A stretch of 64,000 bases of DNA, taken from Duganella fentianensis. GTDB taxonomy: Bacteria; Pseudomonadota; Gammaproteobacteria; Burkholderiales; Burkholderiaceae_D. A program made the position numbers and the translations under genes. The notes beneath the pieces are model-generated. The model saw only the letters and a list, made by a program, of their open reading frames with translations. It made no database searches and was not told the DNA's origin. Shown one piece after another: positions 47,438 through 57,605 of the stretch (positions are counted from its first letter, which is position 1; each line of letters starts with the position of its first letter). The stretch is from NCBI RefSeq assembly GCF_009857835.1, contig NZ_WWCL01000003.1:840509-904508 (forward strand), in the 5' to 3' direction.

Positions 47438-49669
47438 ATGCGTATCGAATGGATGCAACAGGAAACGCAGGTGGACACTCCGAAACAAGCTCAGGCTGCA
47501 GGCGGCGTCTCGCGCCGTGGCTTCATGAAGGCTGGCGCCGTCGCTGGCGGCGGTCTGGTGCTGGGCTTCTTCCTGCCTAGCGGCGGCCGCTTCGCGCAGG
47601 CGCAGCAGGCCCAGGCCAAGGTGTATCAGCCCAATGCCTTTCTACATATCAGTCCCGATAACCATGTGACGGTACAGGTGAACCGGCTGGAATTCGGCCA
47701 GGGCGTGCAGACGTCGCTGCCCATGCTGATCGCCGAGGAACTCGATGCCGACTGGTCGAAAGTGAATGGCGCGCTGGCGCCGGCCGGCGACCAGTACAAA
47801 GACCCTGCGTTCGGCATCCAGATTACCGGCGGTTCGGGCAGTATCGCCCACTCGTACATCCAGTACCGCGAAATCGGCGCCAAGGCGCGCGCCATGCTGA
47901 TCGCCGCAGCCGCCGAGCAGTGGAAGGTGCCGGCCGATCAGGTGCGCACTTCGCGCAGCATGCTGCTGGGACCAGCGGGGCAGAAAGCCAGTTACGGCAG
48001 CATGGCCGATGCCGCCATGGCGCAAGCCGTGCCGGCCAGCGTCAAGCTGAAAGACCCCGGGGATTTCCAGTTCATCGGCAAGCCCATGAAACGGCTCGAT
48101 GCGGCCGTTAAATCCAGCGGCAAGCAGCAGTTCGGCATGGACTTCAAGGCGCCCAACAGCAAAGTGGCGGTGGTGGCCCGTCCGCCCGTGTTTGGTGCGC
48201 GCGTTGCCAAGTTCGATGCCAGCAAGGCCAAGGCTATCAAGGGCGTGATCGAAGTGCTGCCGGTGAATACCGACCGGGGTGGCAATGGCGTGGTCGTGAT
48301 CGCCGATGGCTACTGGCCTGCCAAGATGGGGCGTGATGCACTGCTGATCGAATGGGATACCAGCGCCGTTGAAAAAGTCAGCAGCAGTGAGCAGATGGCC
48401 AGCTACAAGGCGCTGGCGCAGCAGGCTGGCAAGCCGGCGCGCAAGGCCGATACTTCGAAGCTGGCCGGTGCCGCGAAAAAAATCTCGGCCGTCTACGAAT
48501 TCCCCTATCTGGCCCATACGCCGATGGAGCCGCTCAATTGCGTGGTTGATCTGCGCGCCGATGGCTGCACAGTGTGGGCCGGTTCGCAATTCCAGACCAT
48601 CGATCAGGGCGCAATTGCGGCTACCGCCGGCCTCAAACCGGAGCAGGTGGTGCTGAATACCATGATGGCCGGCGGCGGCTTCGGGCGCCGTGCCGTGCCT
48701 AGCTCGGACTATCTGGTGGAAGCGGTCAACATCGCCAAAGTCTGGCGCGCTGCCGGCAAGACCGAACCGGTCAAAGTGATCTGGAGCCGTGAGGACGATA
48801 TCAAGGGCGGCTACTACCGTCCTTCCCATGTGCACCGCGCCGATCTGGGGCTGGATGACAAGGGCAACATCGTCGCTTGGGACCATGTGATCGTCGGCCA
48901 GTCCATCATCAGCGGCACGCCGTTCGAGCCTATGATGGTCAAGGATGGCATCGATGCCACCATGGTGGAAGGCATGGGCGAGCCGTATGAAGTGCCGCTC
49001 AACCTGAGCGCCCACACCGTCAAGGCCAATGTGCCGGTGCTGTGGTGGCGTTCCGTCGGTTCCACCCACACGGCGTTTGTGATGGAAACTCTGATCGATG
49101 AAGCGGCCCATGCTGCCGGCATGGATCCGGTGGCTTATCGCAAAAAGCTGATCGGCGAGAAAGGCAAGCGCCATCTGGCTGCGCTCGATCTGGCGGTGGC
49201 CAAGTCCGGCTATGGCAAGAAGGCTTTGCCGAAAGGGCAGGCATGGGGCGTGGCCATGCATGAATCGTTCAACACGGCGATAGCCTATGTGGTGGTGGCC
49301 TCGGTGAAAAACGGTGTGCCCAAGCTGCACAAGGTCACGGCCGGTGTGCATTGCAACCAGCCTGTCAATCCGCTCACCATCGAAGCGCAGATACAGGGTG
49401 CCGCGCTGATGGGGCTGGGCATGACCTTGCCCGGTGCCGCCATTACGCTCAAGGATGGCGTGGTGGAGCAGCAGAACTTCAGCGACTACACGCTGGCGCG
49501 CATGACGGATATGCCGGTGATCGATGTGCACATCGTGCCTTCGCATGATGCGCCGACGGGCATGGGCGAACCGGGCCTGCCGCCACTGGCGCCGGCCTTT
49601 GCCAACGCCCTGTTCAAACTGACCGGCAAGCGTCTGCGTAAACTGCCGTTTGACCTCGCCAGTGCCTGA
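47438..49669 (+). CDS. Molybdopterin-binding subunit of an IorB-type aldehyde/xanthine dehydrogenase
   Basis: 743 aa with a twin-arginine signal (SRRGFMKAGAVAGGG at about 25-40), so the complex is folded in the cytoplasm and exported. Molybdenum-site motifs are FGQGVQTSLPMLIAEEL, MAGGGFGRRAVPSSDY, WWRSVGSTHTAFVMETLID and the C-terminal catalytic Glu region GMGEPGLPPLAPA. AAAGGAGA precedes the ATG. The substrate (aldehyde, purine or N-heterocycle) cannot be read. The next gene overlaps its end and probably supplies the cytosine form of the cofactor. Confidence 0.92.
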   Translation: MRIEWMQQETQVDTPKQAQAAGGVSRRGFMKAGAVAGGGLVLGFFLPSGGRFAQAQQAQAKVYQPNAFLHISPDNHVTVQVNRLEFGQGVQTSLPMLIAEELDADWSKVNGALAPAGDQYKDPAFGIQITGGSGSIAHSYIQYREIGAKARAMLIAAAAEQWKVPADQVRTSRSMLLGPAGQKASYGSMADAAMAQAVPASVKLKDPGDFQFIGKPMKRLDAAVKSSGKQQFGMDFKAPNSKVAVVARPPVFGARVAKFDASKAKAIKGVIEVLPVNTDRGGNGVVVIADGYWPAKMGRDALLIEWDTSAVEKVSSSEQMASYKALAQQAGKPARKADTSKLAGAAKKISAVYEFPYLAHTPMEPLNCVVDLRADGCTVWAGSQFQTIDQGAIAATAGLKPEQVVLNTMMAGGGFGRRAVPSSDYLVEAVNIAKVWRAAGKTEPVKVIWSREDDIKGGYYRPSHVHRADLGLDDKGNIVAWDHVIVGQSIISGTPFEPMMVKDGIDATMVEGMGEPYEVPLNLSAHTVKANVPVLWWRSVGSTHTAFVMETLIDEAAHAAGMDPVAYRKKLIGEKGKRHLAALDLAVAKSGYGKKALPKGQAWGVAMHESFNTAIAYVVVASVKNGVPKLHKVTAGVHCNQPVNPLTIEAQIQGAALMGLGMTLPGAAITLKDGVVEQQNFSDYTLARMTDMPVIDVHIVPSHDAPTGMGEPGLPPLAPAFANALFKLTGKRLRKLPFDLASA

Positions 49670-50240
49670 GACCTTGGAACTGGTCGGCGTCTTGCTGGCC
49701 GCCGGACGGGGACAACGCTTTGACCCGTCCGGAGTGCAGAACAAGCTGTTGCAGCCACTAGCCAGCGGCGACCCCGTCGTGGCGGCCAGTGCGCGCAACC
49801 TGCTGGCCGCCGTGCCGCGCGTACTGGCTGTGGTGCGGCGTGGCGACGCTGCGCTGGCAGATCTGCTAGCGCAGCTTGGTTGTGAAGTGCTAGTCTGTGA
49901 TAATGCTGACGATGGCATGGCAGCTTCCCTGACGCTGGCGCTGCGCAGCAGCAGTACGGCAGCAGGCTGGCTGATCGCGCTCGGCGATATGCCCTATGTG
50001 CAGCCGCAGACCATGCGCGAACTGCTGGCCACCATAGGCCGCGGTGCGCGCATTGCGGCGCCTGTGTATCAGGGCCAGCGCGGAAATCCGGTGGCCTTCA
50101 GCGCTTATCATTTACCATTGCTGCTGGCGCTGCAGGGCGATCAGGGCGCAAGGGCCATACTAAAGAACCATGCGGTCAGTGAACTGGTGGTGGACGATGA
50201 AGGCGTGATCCGCGACATCGACACCCGCGCAGATTTGTAA
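49662..50240 (+). CDS. MocA/MobA-like nucleotidyltransferase (molybdenum cofactor cytidylyltransferase type)
   Basis: The GTG at 49662 overlaps the stop of the large subunit and gives about 192 aa (a TTG at 49650 is an alternative). The nucleotidyltransferase motif LVGVLLAAGRGQRFDPSG is at the start, then GWLIALGDMPYVQPQ and GNPVAFSAYHLP. MocA adds CMP to molybdopterin for xanthine-dehydrogenase-type enzymes; position at the end of the hydroxylase operon supports this. No XdhC-like sulfurtransferase partner is in the window. Confidence 0.85.
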   Translation: MPETLELVGVLLAAGRGQRFDPSGVQNKLLQPLASGDPVVAASARNLLAAVPRVLAVVRRGDAALADLLAQLGCEVLVCDNADDGMAASLTLALRSSSTAAGWLIALGDMPYVQPQTMRELLATIGRGARIAAPVYQGQRGNPVAFSAYHLPLLLALQGDQGARAILKNHAVSELVVDDEGVIRDIDTRADL

Positions 50241-50252
50241 TCAAGGAATCCG

Positions 50253-52073
50253 ATGAAAAAACCGAACAAGAATAAAGCAGCGATCGCCTACAGCATCATC
50301 GGCCATGATCTGGCCGCACACCTGTTCCGCGTGACGCTGACAGTGGCACAGCCGGCCGAAGGCGGGCAGATTTTTGCGTTGCCTGCGTGGATACCGGGCA
50401 GCTATATGATCCGCGAATTTTCGCGCAATATCGTGCGCATCCGCGCCGAAGCCAATGGCGAGGCAGTCGCGCTGACTAAGCTTGATAAGCATAGCTGGCA
50501 GGCTGCGCCGCTCAAGGATCGCGGTGCCAGCCTGACCGTCCATTACGAAGTCTATGCATGGGACCTGTCGGTACGCGCGGCCCATCTGGATCAGAACCAC
50601 GCTTTCTACAACGGCACTAGCGTATTTCTGCGCGTGCTAGGGCAGGAAGACCAGCCGCATGTGGTGGATATCCAGCGTCCGGCCGATCCGGCAGCGCGTA
50701 ACTGGCGCGTGGCTACATCTCTGCCCGAACTCAAGGCCAAGCGCTACGGCTACGGCACCTATGTGGCGGGCGACTACGATGAACTGATCGACCATCCGGT
50801 AGAGCAGGGCGAGTTTGCGCTGGCCACCTTCAAGGCGCATGGCATCCCGCACGATATCGTCATCACCGGCAAGGTGCCGCATCTGGACATGGCGCGCCTG
50901 AGCGCCGACCTGAAGAAAATCTGCGAAACCCAGATCGCCTTCTTCGAGCCGAAAACCCGTAAAGCGCCGATGAACCGCTATGTGTTCATGACCATGGCGG
51001 TGGGCGATGGCTATGGCGGGCTGGAACACCGCGCTTCGACGGCGCTGATCTGTGCCCGTGCCGATCTGCCCAGCACCAAGGCCGCCAGCAAGGACATCAG
51101 CGACGGCTACCTGCAGTATCTGGGCCTGTGCAGCCATGAGTACTTCCATACCTGGAACGTCAAGCGCATCAAGCCTGCCGTGTTCGCGCCCTACAACCTG
51201 CAGGTGGAGAATTACTCGCCGCTGCTGTGGTTATTCGAAGGCTTTACCAGCTATTACGATGATCTGATGCTGGTGCGCGCCGGTCTGATTAATGAGCAGA
51301 CCTACTTCAAACTGGTGGCCAAGACCGTGGGCAGCGTGCTGCGCGGCAGCGGTCGCACCAAGCAGAGCGTGGCCGATTCCAGCTTTGACGCCTGGGGCAA
51401 GTACTACCGTCAGGACGAGAATGCACCGAACGCCATCGTCAGCTACTACACCAAGGGTTCGCTGGTGGCGCTGGCGCTGGACCTCAGCATCCGTGCCAAG
51501 ACGGGCGGCAAGAAGTCGCTCGATGATGTGATGCGCGCCCTGTGGCAGCGCTATGGCGCCAGCTTCTATCAGGGTGCAGGCCGTGGCGTGACGCCCGCCG
51601 AAGCGGAAGCCCTGTTCGATGAAATCAGCGGTGGCCGCTTCAAGCCTTTCTTCGACAAATATGTGCGCGGCACGGAAGACCTGCCGCTGGCTAAGCTGCT
51701 GGCCCCGTTCGGCGTCAAGTACGCCGACGAGCGCAAGTCGGCCAAACCTAGTCTGGACGTCAACCTCGGCAAGGATGGCAACGACTGCAAGCTCAATAGC
51801 GTGCACGAAGGCGGCGCAGCCCACAGTGCCGGACTGTCGGCTGGTGACGTGCTGGTGGCGGTGGATGGCTTGCGGGTTACGGCAGCCAATCTGGATACGC
51901 TGCTTTCGCGCTATGGTGTGGGTTCGGAGATCGATGTGCATGCCTTCCGTCGCGACGAGTTGATGACGTTCAAGGCTACCCTGCAGGGCGACCGCGTGCC
52001 CGGCATCAGCCTGAACGTGGATGCCGCCGGCAAGAAAGCGGGTACGCCGCAGCGTCCTAGCCAGGCTGGGTAA
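50253..52073 (+). CDS. M61-family metallopeptidase with PDZ domain (glycyl aminopeptidase type)
   Basis: 606 aa, no clear signal peptide. N-terminal beta domain (FALPAWIPGSYMIREFSRNI), catalytic zinc motif CSHEYFHTWNVKRIKP (HExxH) with downstream LWLFEGFTSYYDD, and a C-terminal PDZ domain (about residues 500-590: VHEGGAAHSAGLSAGDVLVAVDG). M61 enzymes release N-terminal Gly or Ala. It follows the MocA-like gene after 12 bases and precedes the diguanylate cyclase by 5 bases, so the three may be co-transcribed. Confidence 0.92.
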   Translation: MKKPNKNKAAIAYSIIGHDLAAHLFRVTLTVAQPAEGGQIFALPAWIPGSYMIREFSRNIVRIRAEANGEAVALTKLDKHSWQAAPLKDRGASLTVHYEVYAWDLSVRAAHLDQNHAFYNGTSVFLRVLGQEDQPHVVDIQRPADPAARNWRVATSLPELKAKRYGYGTYVAGDYDELIDHPVEQGEFALATFKAHGIPHDIVITGKVPHLDMARLSADLKKICETQIAFFEPKTRKAPMNRYVFMTMAVGDGYGGLEHRASTALICARADLPSTKAASKDISDGYLQYLGLCSHEYFHTWNVKRIKPAVFAPYNLQVENYSPLLWLFEGFTSYYDDLMLVRAGLINEQTYFKLVAKTVGSVLRGSGRTKQSVADSSFDAWGKYYRQDENAPNAIVSYYTKGSLVALALDLSIRAKTGGKKSLDDVMRALWQRYGASFYQGAGRGVTPAEAEALFDEISGGRFKPFFDKYVRGTEDLPLAKLLAPFGVKYADERKSAKPSLDVNLGKDGNDCKLNSVHEGGAAHSAGLSAGDVLVAVDGLRVTAANLDTLLSRYGVGSEIDVHAFRRDELMTFKATLQGDRVPGISLNVDAAGKKAGTPQRPSQAG

Positions 52074-52078
52074 TTTTT

Positions 52079-53311
52079 ATGCTGCTTGATCCCGCAACGC
52101 TCATCTTCATGTCGGTGCTGATGGCCATCGCCATGAGCATCGTACTGTTTTCGTCCTACTTCAGTTATCCGCCCGAGATCCGCGGCTTGAATTACTGGGC
52201 CTTTAGCCTGCTGATGCTGGTGGGCGGCGCCGGACTGTTCGCTTCGAGCCGGCTGGGCGTGCCTGATCTGGTGGTGCTGCTGACGGCGAATTCGGCGTTT
52301 GTCTGCGGTGTCGGGCTGACCTTGATCGGTACGCAGAAGTTCTATGGTCTGAAACCGTCGTGGTGGCTATTCTCGCTGCTGTGGCTACTCTGCCTGGCCG
52401 GCATCACCTACTGGCATGTGTGGGAGCCTAGTTTCAGCGCACGGGTGGCAGTGTTCTCGTATCTGGTTTCGGTGTATTACTTCTACCTTACCATCATCGT
52501 CTGGCGCCATGGTGAGCCGCATTTCTCGACCCGCTTCCTGTATGTGCTGCTGGGCATACAGTCGGTGGTGGTGTTCACGCGCGGTACGCTGGCCATGCTG
52601 TTCGGCTCCGAACTGGTGAACATCATGGCCAGCGGCCCTTTCCAGAGTCTGTATCTGGCGCTGGCCCAGTTCATGATCCTGCTGCTGGCCGTGAGCTTCA
52701 ACACGGTGTCCACACGCCGCCTGCAAGGATTGCTGGAGCGTCGCTCCACGCTGGACCCGCTGACGCAGGTACTCAACCGGCGCGGCTTTGCCGATGTGTA
52801 TGCCAAGGAACTGGGCCTGATGCGGCGCCAGTTCACGGTGATGACGGTGCTCAGCATCGATCTTGATTACTTCAAGAAGATCAACGACACCCACGGCCAC
52901 ATCATCGGCGACCGTGTGCTGGTGGAAGTGGCCGCGCTGATCGGCAAGGCGCTACGGGTGTCGGATCACATTGCCCGCTTCGGCGGCGAGGAATTTGTCG
53001 TGCTGCTGCCGGAGACGGGGCTGGATCGCGCGCTGCAGATTGCCGAGCGTATCCTCAAGGCTGTGCGGGCTTCCGGTGCCCATGGTCTGCCGCCTTACAC
53101 GGTCAGCATCGGTGTGGCTTGCCAGAGTAGCCCAGATGAAAAGCTGGATGGTTTGCTGCTGCGGGCGGATCAGGCGCTCTACCGCGCCAAGAGCGGCGGC
53201 CGCGATCGTATCGAGATCGCGGCACCGCTAGTGACTTCGGCGGTGGCGCCCGTGATGCCGCTAGTTGCGCCGGTGATGACCCCAGCCAGTGCTGTGGCAA
53301 GTAACGGTTAA
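52079..53311 (+). CDS. Membrane-bound diguanylate cyclase (GGDEF)
   Basis: 410 aa. About six transmembrane helices (residues 5-205) form an unknown sensor, followed by the GGDEF domain at about 225-390: DPLTQVLNRRGFADVY, LSIDLDYFKKINDTHGH, and the active site RFGGEEFVVLLPE. An RxxD inhibitory site (RVSD) lies five residues before GGEEF, so product feedback is likely. It makes cyclic di-GMP. The C-terminal 25 residues are a Pro/Val/Ala-rich tail. It may be in one transcript with the M61 gene. Its stop codon is the first of four 11-bp repeats. Confidence 0.93.
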   Translation: MLLDPATLIFMSVLMAIAMSIVLFSSYFSYPPEIRGLNYWAFSLLMLVGGAGLFASSRLGVPDLVVLLTANSAFVCGVGLTLIGTQKFYGLKPSWWLFSLLWLLCLAGITYWHVWEPSFSARVAVFSYLVSVYYFYLTIIVWRHGEPHFSTRFLYVLLGIQSVVVFTRGTLAMLFGSELVNIMASGPFQSLYLALAQFMILLLAVSFNTVSTRRLQGLLERRSTLDPLTQVLNRRGFADVYAKELGLMRRQFTVMTVLSIDLDYFKKINDTHGHIIGDRVLVEVAALIGKALRVSDHIARFGGEEFVVLLPETGLDRALQIAERILKAVRASGAHGLPPYTVSIGVACQSSPDEKLDGLLLRADQALYRAKSGGRDRIEIAAPLVTSAVAPVMPLVAPVMTPASAVASNG

Positions 53312-53352
53312 CCGCTGGCTAACGGCGGGCTAACCGACGACTAACCGAGGGT
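53309..53352. repeat. Four 11-bp tandem repeats beginning with TAA
   Basis: Units TAACCGCTGGC, TAACGGCGGGC, TAACCGACGAC and TAACCGAGGGT, starting at 53309, 53320, 53331 and 53342. Because the period is 11, the TAA triplets fall in all three frames. Confidence 0.75.
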
Positions 53353-53356
53353 TGTC

Positions 53357-54163
53357 TCAGGCTTGGTTGAACAGGCGCGCCAGTTCGGCACCCGGATCGG
53401 CGGCGCGCATAAAGGCTTCACCCACGAGGAAGCTGTGCACATTGGCGGCGCGCATGCGTTCCACATCGGCCGGCACCAATATGCCCGATTCGGTGATGAC
53501 GATCTTCTCGGCCGGGATACGGTCAAGCAGACCCAGTGTGGTATCCAGCGTCACATCGAAAGTGCGCAGGTTGCGGTTATTGATGCCCACCAGCGCCGTT
53601 TTCAGGCGCAGGGCCGCATCGAGTTCGGCTGCATCGTGGGTTTCTACCAGCACGCCCATGCCCAGTTCGTGGGCGCAGGCTTCCATCTCGGCCATCAGGC
53701 CGTGATCGAGTGCCGAGACGATCAGCAGGATGGCGTCGGCACCCATGGCACGGGCTTCATAGATCTGGTACAGATCGATCATGAAATCCTTGCGCAGTAC
53801 CGGCAACTGGCAGGCCGCGCGGGCCTGCTGCAGATAGGCGACCGAACCCTGGAAGAACTGTTCGTCGGTCAGCACCGACAGGCAGGCCGCGCCATGCTGG
53901 GCATAGCTGGCGGCGATGTCGGCAGGACGGAAATCGGCACGGATCACGCCTTTCGACGGCGAGGCCTTCTTGATTTCGCTAATGACGGCAGGCTTGCCGG
54001 CGGCGATTTTGCTACGCAGGCTGGCTTCGAAACCGCGCAGGCCGGCGCGCAGTTCGTTGTTGCTTTCTACCTCGGCGCGCAGGCTGGCATAGCTGCGCTG
54101 GTTTTTTGCAGCGGCCACTTCCTGTGCTTTGACGGCGAGGATTTTATTCAGTATGTCGGACAT
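53357..54163 (-). CDS. trpC: Indole-3-glycerol phosphate synthase
   Basis: 268 aa, TIM barrel: [19 protein letters not shown] (phosphate and Lys), [52 protein letters not shown] and [15 protein letters not shown]. It closes the ring of CdRP in tryptophan synthesis. Last gene of the trp transcript, 41 bases after trpD; not fused to trpF. Its stop is near the 11-bp repeats. Confidence 0.97.
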   Translation of the reverse strand: MSDILNKILAVKAQEVAAAKNQRSYASLRAEVESNNELRAGLRGFEASLRSKIAAGKPAVISEIKKASPSKGVIRADFRPADIAASYAQHGAACLSVLTDEQFFQGSVAYLQQARAACQLPVLRKDFMIDLYQIYEARAMGADAILLIVSALDHGLMAEMEACAHELGMGVLVETHDAAELDAALRLKTALVGINNRNLRTFDVTLDTTLGLLDRIPAEKIVITESGILVPADVERMRAANVHSFLVGEAFMRAADPGAELARLFNQA

Positions 54164-54204
54164 GATGGATACCTGAGTATGTATGTGTGGTGCGGGCGGG
54201 GCGC

Positions 54205-55242
54205 TTAGTTATGCTGGCCCAGCGTCTGCGTCACCTGCACGAACTGTTCGATTTTCTTGATCGCGGCGCCGGAAGTGATGGCTTCGCGGGCCCGCACCAG
54301 ACCATCTTCGATCGAGCTGGCTACACCGGCGGCATACAGCGCGGTGGCAGAATTGAGCGCGACGATATCGAAGGCTGCCCCCGGTTCACCGCGCAGCGCT
54401 TCCATCATCTTGGCCTTGGATTCGGCGGCATCGGCCACTTTCAGATTGCGGCTGGCGATCATCTGCAGGCCGAAGTCTTCCGGATGGATTTCGTATTCGC
54501 GGATTTCGCCATTGACCAGTTCACCGACCAGCGTACCGGCACCGAGCGAAACTTCATCCATATTGTCGCGGCCATACACCACTAGCGCATGCTGGGCGCC
54601 AAGGCGCTGCAGTACGCGCACCTGAATCCCGACCAGGTCGGCGTGGAATACGCCCATCAGGATATTCGGTGCACCGGCAGGGTTGGTCAGCGGGCCGAGA
54701 ATGTTGAAGATGGTGCGCACGCCCAGCTCGCGCCGTACTGGCGCTGCATGCTTCATGGCGGCGTGGTGGTTCGGTGCAAACATGAAGCCTATGCCCGTCT
54801 GGGCGATGGACTGGGCAATCTGTTCCGGCTTCAGATTGATGTTGGCGCCCAGCGATTCGATCACGTCGGCGCTGCCGGACGAGGAAGAAACGCTGCGGCC
54901 ACCATGCTTGGCCACGCGCGCGCCCGCAGCAGCGGCGACGAACATGGAAGCGGTCGAGATGTTGAACGTGTGGGCGCCGTCGCCGCCGGTGCCGACGATG
55001 TCGAGCAGGCCGCGCGTGTCGGCCATCGGCACTTTGGTGGAGAACTCGCGCATGACCTGCGCGGCGGCGGTGATCTCGCCTATGGTTTCCTTTTTCACGC
55101 GCAGGCCCATGGTCAGGGCAGCGATCATGGTTGGCGACATTTCACCGGACATGATCTGGCGGAACAGATGCAGCATCTCGTCGTGGAAAATCTCGCGGTG
55201 TTCAATGCAGCGCAGCAGTGCTTCTTGATGGGTGATAGACAT
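54205..55242 (-). CDS. trpD: Anthranilate phosphoribosyltransferase
   Basis: 345 aa with GAGGA before the ATG. Key segments: [19 protein letters not shown] (PRPP loop), [32 protein letters not shown] and [11 protein letters not shown]. It joins anthranilate and PRPP. It follows trpG by 90 bases. Confidence 0.97.
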   Translation of the reverse strand: MSITHQEALLRCIEHREIFHDEMLHLFRQIMSGEMSPTMIAALTMGLRVKKETIGEITAAAQVMREFSTKVPMADTRGLLDIVGTGGDGAHTFNISTASMFVAAAAGARVAKHGGRSVSSSSGSADVIESLGANINLKPEQIAQSIAQTGIGFMFAPNHHAAMKHAAPVRRELGVRTIFNILGPLTNPAGAPNILMGVFHADLVGIQVRVLQRLGAQHALVVYGRDNMDEVSLGAGTLVGELVNGEIREYEIHPEDFGLQMIASRNLKVADAAESKAKMMEALRGEPGAAFDIVALNSATALYAAGVASSIEDGLVRAREAITSGAAIKKIEQFVQVTQTLGQHN

Positions 55243-55332
55243 GGCAATCCTCGCAATAATTTGGCACAGATAGTCAGTTAACGTCGCCCTTGCGGACGCA
55301 GACAGGAGCGCGCACGCAGCGCGCCGCCAGCC

Positions 55333-55896
55333 TTAACGAACCAGGAAGTTTTTCAGCAGTGCGTGACCGTGTTCCGACAGGATGGACTCGGGGTGGAACT
55401 GCACGCCCTCGATGTCGTATTCCTTGTGGCGCACGCCCATGATTTCGCCGTCGTCGGTCCATGCCGTCACTTCGAGGCAGGCCGGCAGCGAGCTGCGTTC
55501 GATGGCCAGCGAGTGATAGCGGATCACTGTGAAAGGCGAGGGCAGATTCTTGAATACGCCCACGCCGGTATGCGCGATGAGAGAGGTTTTGCCATGCATG
55601 ACCTGCTTGGCGCGGATAACTTTTCCGCCAAAGGCTTCGCCTATGGCCTGATGGCCGAGGCATACGCCCAGTATCGGTTTCTTGCCAGCGAAGTGCTTGA
55701 GCACTGCGATGGAGATGCCTGCCTGCGCCGGATCTTTCGGTCCCGGCGAGATGCAGATGTGGTCGGGATTGAGGGCTTCGATTTCCTCAATCGTGATTTC
55801 GTCGTTGCGGTAGACCCGCACGTCTTCGCCCAGTTCGCCGAAATACTGCACGATGTTGTAGGTGAAGGAGTCGTAGTTGTCGATCATCAGCAGCAT
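55333..55896 (-). CDS. trpG: Anthranilate synthase glutamine amidotransferase subunit
   Basis: 187 aa from ATG 55896 ([14 protein letters not shown]). Class I amidotransferase triad: Cys in [18 protein letters not shown], and His-x-Glu in [15 protein letters not shown]. It supplies ammonia to TrpE. The ATG lies one base after the trpE stop, so translation is coupled. Confidence 0.97.
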   Translation of the reverse strand: MLLMIDNYDSFTYNIVQYFGELGEDVRVYRNDEITIEEIEALNPDHICISPGPKDPAQAGISIAVLKHFAGKKPILGVCLGHQAIGEAFGGKVIRAKQVMHGKTSLIAHTGVGVFKNLPSPFTVIRYHSLAIERSSLPACLEVTAWTDDGEIMGVRHKEYDIEGVQFHPESILSEHGHALLKNFLVR

Positions 55897-55897
55897 C

Positions 55898-57394
55898 TTA
55901 GAACTCCCCATCCAGACCATCTTGCACTTGTTCGGCAGCGCGCAGCACGGCGCGCGCCTTGTTTTCAGTTTCCTGCCATTCCATTTCCGGTATCGAGTCG
56001 GCGACGATGCCGGCGGCGGCCTGCACATACAGCATGCCGTCCTTGATCACGCCGGTGCGGATGGCAATCGCCACATCCATTTCGCCGCCGAAGGACAGGT
56101 AACCGCAAGCGCCGCCGTAGATGCCGCGCTTGGAAATTTCCAGTTCGTCGATGACTTCCATGGCGCGTACCTTCGGTGCACCGGTCAGGGTGCCGGCCGG
56201 GAAGGTAGCGCGCAGCACGTCCAGATTGGACAGGCCGGATTTCAGCTTGCCTTCCACGTTGGAGACGATGTGCTGTACGTGCGAATACTTTTCGATCACC
56301 AGACGGTCGGTGACTTTCACCGTACCGATGTCGGAGATGCGGCCCAGATCATTGCGCGCCAGATCGATCAGCATCACGTGTTCGGCGATCTCTTTCGGGT
56401 CGGCCAGCAGTTCGGTGGCGAGTTCGGCGTCGCGTTCCGGCGTCGAACCGCGCGGGCGGGTACCGGCAATCGGGCGCAGCGTCACGCGCTTTTCGCCGTC
56501 CGGCAGAGTCTCGTTACGCACCAGAATTTCCGGCGATGCGCCAACAATCTGCATTTCGCCGAAATTGTAGAAGTACATATACGGCGACGGGTTCAGCGAG
56601 CGCAGCGCGCGGTACAGCGTGAGCGGCGAATCCACATACGGCTTGCGGATGCGCTGGCCGATCTGCACCTGCATCAGGTCACCGGCCATCACGTATTCGT
56701 GGGCCCGTGCCACGGCTTTCAGATAATCTTCCTTGGCAAACTCGCGGATCGCTTCGGTGCGTACGGAAGCGCTGGTCACTGGCGCATCGACGCCACGGCG
56801 CAGCATCATGCGCAGGTCTTTCAGGCGCTGACGGGCTTTGGAATAGGCTTCCGGCTGGGTCGGATCGGCATACACGATCAGATACAGTTTGCCGGACAGG
56901 TTGTCGATCACGGCCAGTTCTTCCGTCACCATCAGCTGGATGTCGGGCAGGCCCAGATCATCTTTCGGCTGGGTGTTGGCCAGCGTCTTTTCGATATGAC
57001 GCACCGTGTCGTAGCCGAAGTAGCCGGCCAGACCGCCGCAGAAGCGCGGCATGCCGGGACGCAGGGCCACTTTGAAGCGCTGCTGGTAGCTCTCGATGAA
57101 GTCGAGCGGATTACCTTCGTGCGTTTCGATCACCGTGCCGTTCCTGACGATCTCGGTGCGGTGGCCGAAGGTGCGCAGCACCGTGGTAGCCGGCAGACCG
57201 ATAAAGGAGTAGCGGCCGAAACGTTCGCCGCCCACCACCGACTCCAGCAGGAAGGTATTCTTGCCGGCGTTCTGGGTCTGGGCCAGTTTCAGGTACAGCG
57301 TGAGCGGAGTTTCGAGATCGGCAAAAGCTTCGGCGATCAGAGGGATGCGGTTGTAGCCGTCGGTGGCCAACGATTTGAATTCGAGTTCGGTCAT
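55898..57394 (-). CDS. trpE: Anthranilate synthase component I
   Basis: 498 aa. N-terminal feedback region with [18 protein letters not shown] (the LLES tryptophan-binding motif), and chorismate-binding core [55 protein letters not shown]. It makes anthranilate from chorismate with TrpG. First structural gene of the trp operon; it follows the leader peptide and attenuator. Confidence 0.97.
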   Translation of the reverse strand: MTELEFKSLATDGYNRIPLIAEAFADLETPLTLYLKLAQTQNAGKNTFLLESVVGGERFGRYSFIGLPATTVLRTFGHRTEIVRNGTVIETHEGNPLDFIESYQQRFKVALRPGMPRFCGGLAGYFGYDTVRHIEKTLANTQPKDDLGLPDIQLMVTEELAVIDNLSGKLYLIVYADPTQPEAYSKARQRLKDLRMMLRRGVDAPVTSASVRTEAIREFAKEDYLKAVARAHEYVMAGDLMQVQIGQRIRKPYVDSPLTLYRALRSLNPSPYMYFYNFGEMQIVGASPEILVRNETLPDGEKRVTLRPIAGTRPRGSTPERDAELATELLADPKEIAEHVMLIDLARNDLGRISDIGTVKVTDRLVIEKYSHVQHIVSNVEGKLKSGLSNLDVLRATFPAGTLTGAPKVRAMEVIDELEISKRGIYGGACGYLSFGGEMDVAIAIRTGVIKDGMLYVQAAAGIVADSIPEMEWQETENKARAVLRAAEQVQDGLDGEF

Positions 57395-57408
57395 GTCTGT
57401 TCTCCATG

Positions 57409-57441
57409 CCGCCTGTAGAGCGATGGATGTGGTACAGGCGG
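57409..57441 (-). promoter_or_regulatory. Second hairpin of the trp leader
   Basis: Perfect 9-bp stem: CCGCCTGTA (minus strand, 57441-57433) and TACAGGCGG (57417-57409). It lies between the attenuator and the trpE ribosome binding site and could affect trpE translation or mRNA stability. Confidence 0.6.
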
Positions 57442-57450
57442 TGGTGGTTC

Positions 57451-57478
57451 AAAAAACCTGTCGCGCAGGAGCGCAACA
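57451..57478 (-). terminator. trp attenuator (rho-independent terminator)
   Basis: Minus strand: TGTTGCGC (57478-57471), loop TCCT, GCGCGACA (57466-57459, one G-T pair), then GG and TTTTTT (57456-57451). It begins about 15 bases after the trpL stop. A competing pairing, GGCAATC over the last Trp codons (57512-57506) with GATTGCT (57484-57478), overlaps its left arm edge and could serve as antiterminator. Confidence 0.75.
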
Positions 57479-57492
57479 GCAATCAGTTCGGC

Positions 57493-57579
57493 TCAGTTTT
57501 GCCAGGATTGCCAGCGTCGCCAAAGCCAGGCCTCAATCGCGCCGGTTTGGTTGACTTGGTGTTTTTTGAACAGAGACAT
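57493..57579 (-). CDS. trpL: trp operon leader peptide
   Basis: A 28-codon frame starting MSLFKKHQVNQTG and ending with four Trp in ten residues (AWLWRRWQSWQN, stop at 57493-57495). When charged tRNA-Trp is scarce, ribosomes would stall on these codons and prevent the attenuator hairpin from forming. It lies 27 bases after the gph stop and 99 bases before trpE. Confidence 0.88.
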   Translation of the reverse strand: MSLFKKHQVNQTGAIEAWLWRRWQSWQN

Positions 57580-57605
57580 TACGGTCAGCGTTGGTTCAGC
57601 TAAGG

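Noticed and set aside
55877..57418. 513-codon plus-strand frame opposite trpE
   Set aside because: Antisense shadow of trpE; the text is His/Phe/Gly-rich without domains.
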